A stretch of DNA of 64,000 bases from Bacteroidaceae bacterium (GTDB lineage Bacteria; Bacteroidota; Bacteroidia; Bacteroidales; Bacteroidaceae). The position numbers and the translations under genes were made by a program. Below the pieces are notes generated by a model that ran no database searches, was not told where the DNA came from, and worked only from the letters and a program-made list of their open reading frames with translations. How positions within the stretch are numbered: the first letter of the stretch is position 1; every line of letters begins with the position of its first letter. The stretch lies in contig JAGCFO010000026.1 in assembly GCA_017650105.1 (NCBI GenBank), positions 1 to 64,000 on the forward strand. The letters are read 5' to 3'. This document shows, in pieces, positions 63,642 to 64,000 of this stretch.

Positions 63642-63649
63642 TATATTTG
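63620..63649 (+). promoter_or_regulatory. Strong promoter (TTTG...TATATTTG) with long leader
   Basis: TTTG at 63620-63623 and TATATTTG at 63642-63649 are separated by 18 bp. The next credible start is the ATG at 63894, giving a leader of about 235 bases. Confidence 0.65.
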
Positions 63650-63893
63650 CAGCGAAAAACTGCCCAAACTATGCCCAAACGTGGTGTGTCTGGCAGTGAT
63701 TCAGTGAGTTAACTTATGGAAAATGAACAAATAACAATAAAGAGTGAAACCCTAAAAACATTATTCTTCTACGAAACAGACAGTGTATTATTTTTAGGTA
63801 AGACGGCGAGGGTAGCCCTTGTCCTTACATCCACTACGGAAAATTTTATCTAATTTTTATTAACTATATTCAAAAACAAAATCAGTTAAACAA

Positions 63894-64000
63894 TGAAAAA
63901 ATCATTTTTAAGTTTCTTGTTAGGAGCGGTAGTAATCGCTTCTGCAAGTGTTTTTGTTTCTTGTCAGGATTATAATGATGACATTAATAACCTGCAGGAG
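63894..64000 (+). CDS. Lipoprotein, N-terminal fragment at the right edge
   Basis: Only 35 residues are in the window. They show MKKSFLSFLLG, a hydrophobic core and lipobox VFVSC (Cys 27), followed by QDYNDDINNLQE, which looks like the start of a coiled coil. I recall abundant Prevotellaceae surface proteins with the same start, but the rest is outside and no function can be given. It is preceded by a good promoter and a long leader. Confidence 0.7.

Noticed and set aside
63716..63893. Small leader peptide in the long 5' leader
   Set aside because: An ATG at 63716 is open, but the frame runs past the lipoprotein start and has no ribosome-site support.
1..64000. tRNA, rRNA or insertion-sequence genes
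   Set aside because: No tRNA-like cloverleaf, rRNA segment or transposase was recognised on reading. A covariance-model or transposase profile search would be needed to exclude short or degenerate ones.

Overview
The window looks like a chromosomal segment from a Bacteroidales bacterium, most likely in the Prevotellaceae (inference). The grounds are SusC/SusD/SusE-type outer-membrane glycan genes, many lipoproteins with a Cys lipobox, a long pyrophosphate-dependent phosphofructokinase, an ECF sigma/anti-sigma/TonB-receptor module, and promoters that carry the Bacteroidetes -7 element TAnnTTTG instead of a sigma70 -10 box. I saw no rRNA, tRNA, insertion sequence, prophage or CRISPR array.

Layout. 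1-7.0 kb: a truncated lipoprotein gene, a membrane TPR protein with a degenerate C-terminal HTH, a tandem repeat of about 85 bp, a Gfo/Idh/MocA oxidoreductase, a DEAD-box RNA helicase and a secreted PI-PLC-like protein. 7.0-20.3 kb: mutS2, a DUF3795 protein, a FadL-like outer-membrane protein, a Trp/Tyr- and Ser/Gly-rich secreted protein, prmA, a lipoprotein plus GH25 lysozyme pair, PPi-phosphofructokinase, a small conserved protein and an Xaa-Pro aminopeptidase. 20.6-25.4 kb: an outer-membrane protein and a large GH5-GH43 enzyme. 25.6-31.6 kb: recJ, recQ, DAHP synthase/chorismate mutase and a second Gfo/Idh/MocA protein. 31.6-32.7 kb: a decayed gene-poor stretch with a frameshifted DUF3987-like remnant and a long inverted repeat. 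32.7-39.8 kb: pepD, a flippase-like membrane protein, ksgA, mgtE and a DUF349 protein. 39.9-45.0 kb: ECF sigma factor, anti-sigma and TonB-type receptor, then an M64 peptidase. 45.4-58.5 kb: a starch-utilisation locus. 58.7-63.1 kb: purB, an RsuA/RluB-type pseudouridine synthase and asnS. The right edge cuts the start of a lipoprotein gene with a long leader.

The starch locus appears to be two transcription units. The first has an SLC45-like sugar transporter, susC, susD and a SusE/F-like protein with six starch-binding-type repeats; it ends at a hairpin terminator. The second has its own TATCTTTG promoter and encodes a SusG-type alpha-amylase with an inserted binding domain, a GH53 endo-galactanase and a second GH13 lipoprotein. 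The surface proteins would bind and cut starch, SusCD would import oligosaccharides, and the MFS protein would move them across the inner membrane. The galactanase and the absence of a nearby regulator are unusual.

The most interesting non-gene signal is a dispersed modular repeat with a strict 21-bp period. It is built from units beginning ATGAAGAAGGGAAAA, units ending CTCGCGAT, and units beginning TTGGAGAAC. It occurs in at least six loci (near 5.8, 18.4, 31.8, 45.1, 58.6 and 63.2 kb) and apparently inside the coding sequence of the GH25 lysozyme. One copy supplies the start codon and part of the signal peptide of the PI-PLC gene, and another forms a perfect 16-bp hairpin. I do not recognise it as a described family.
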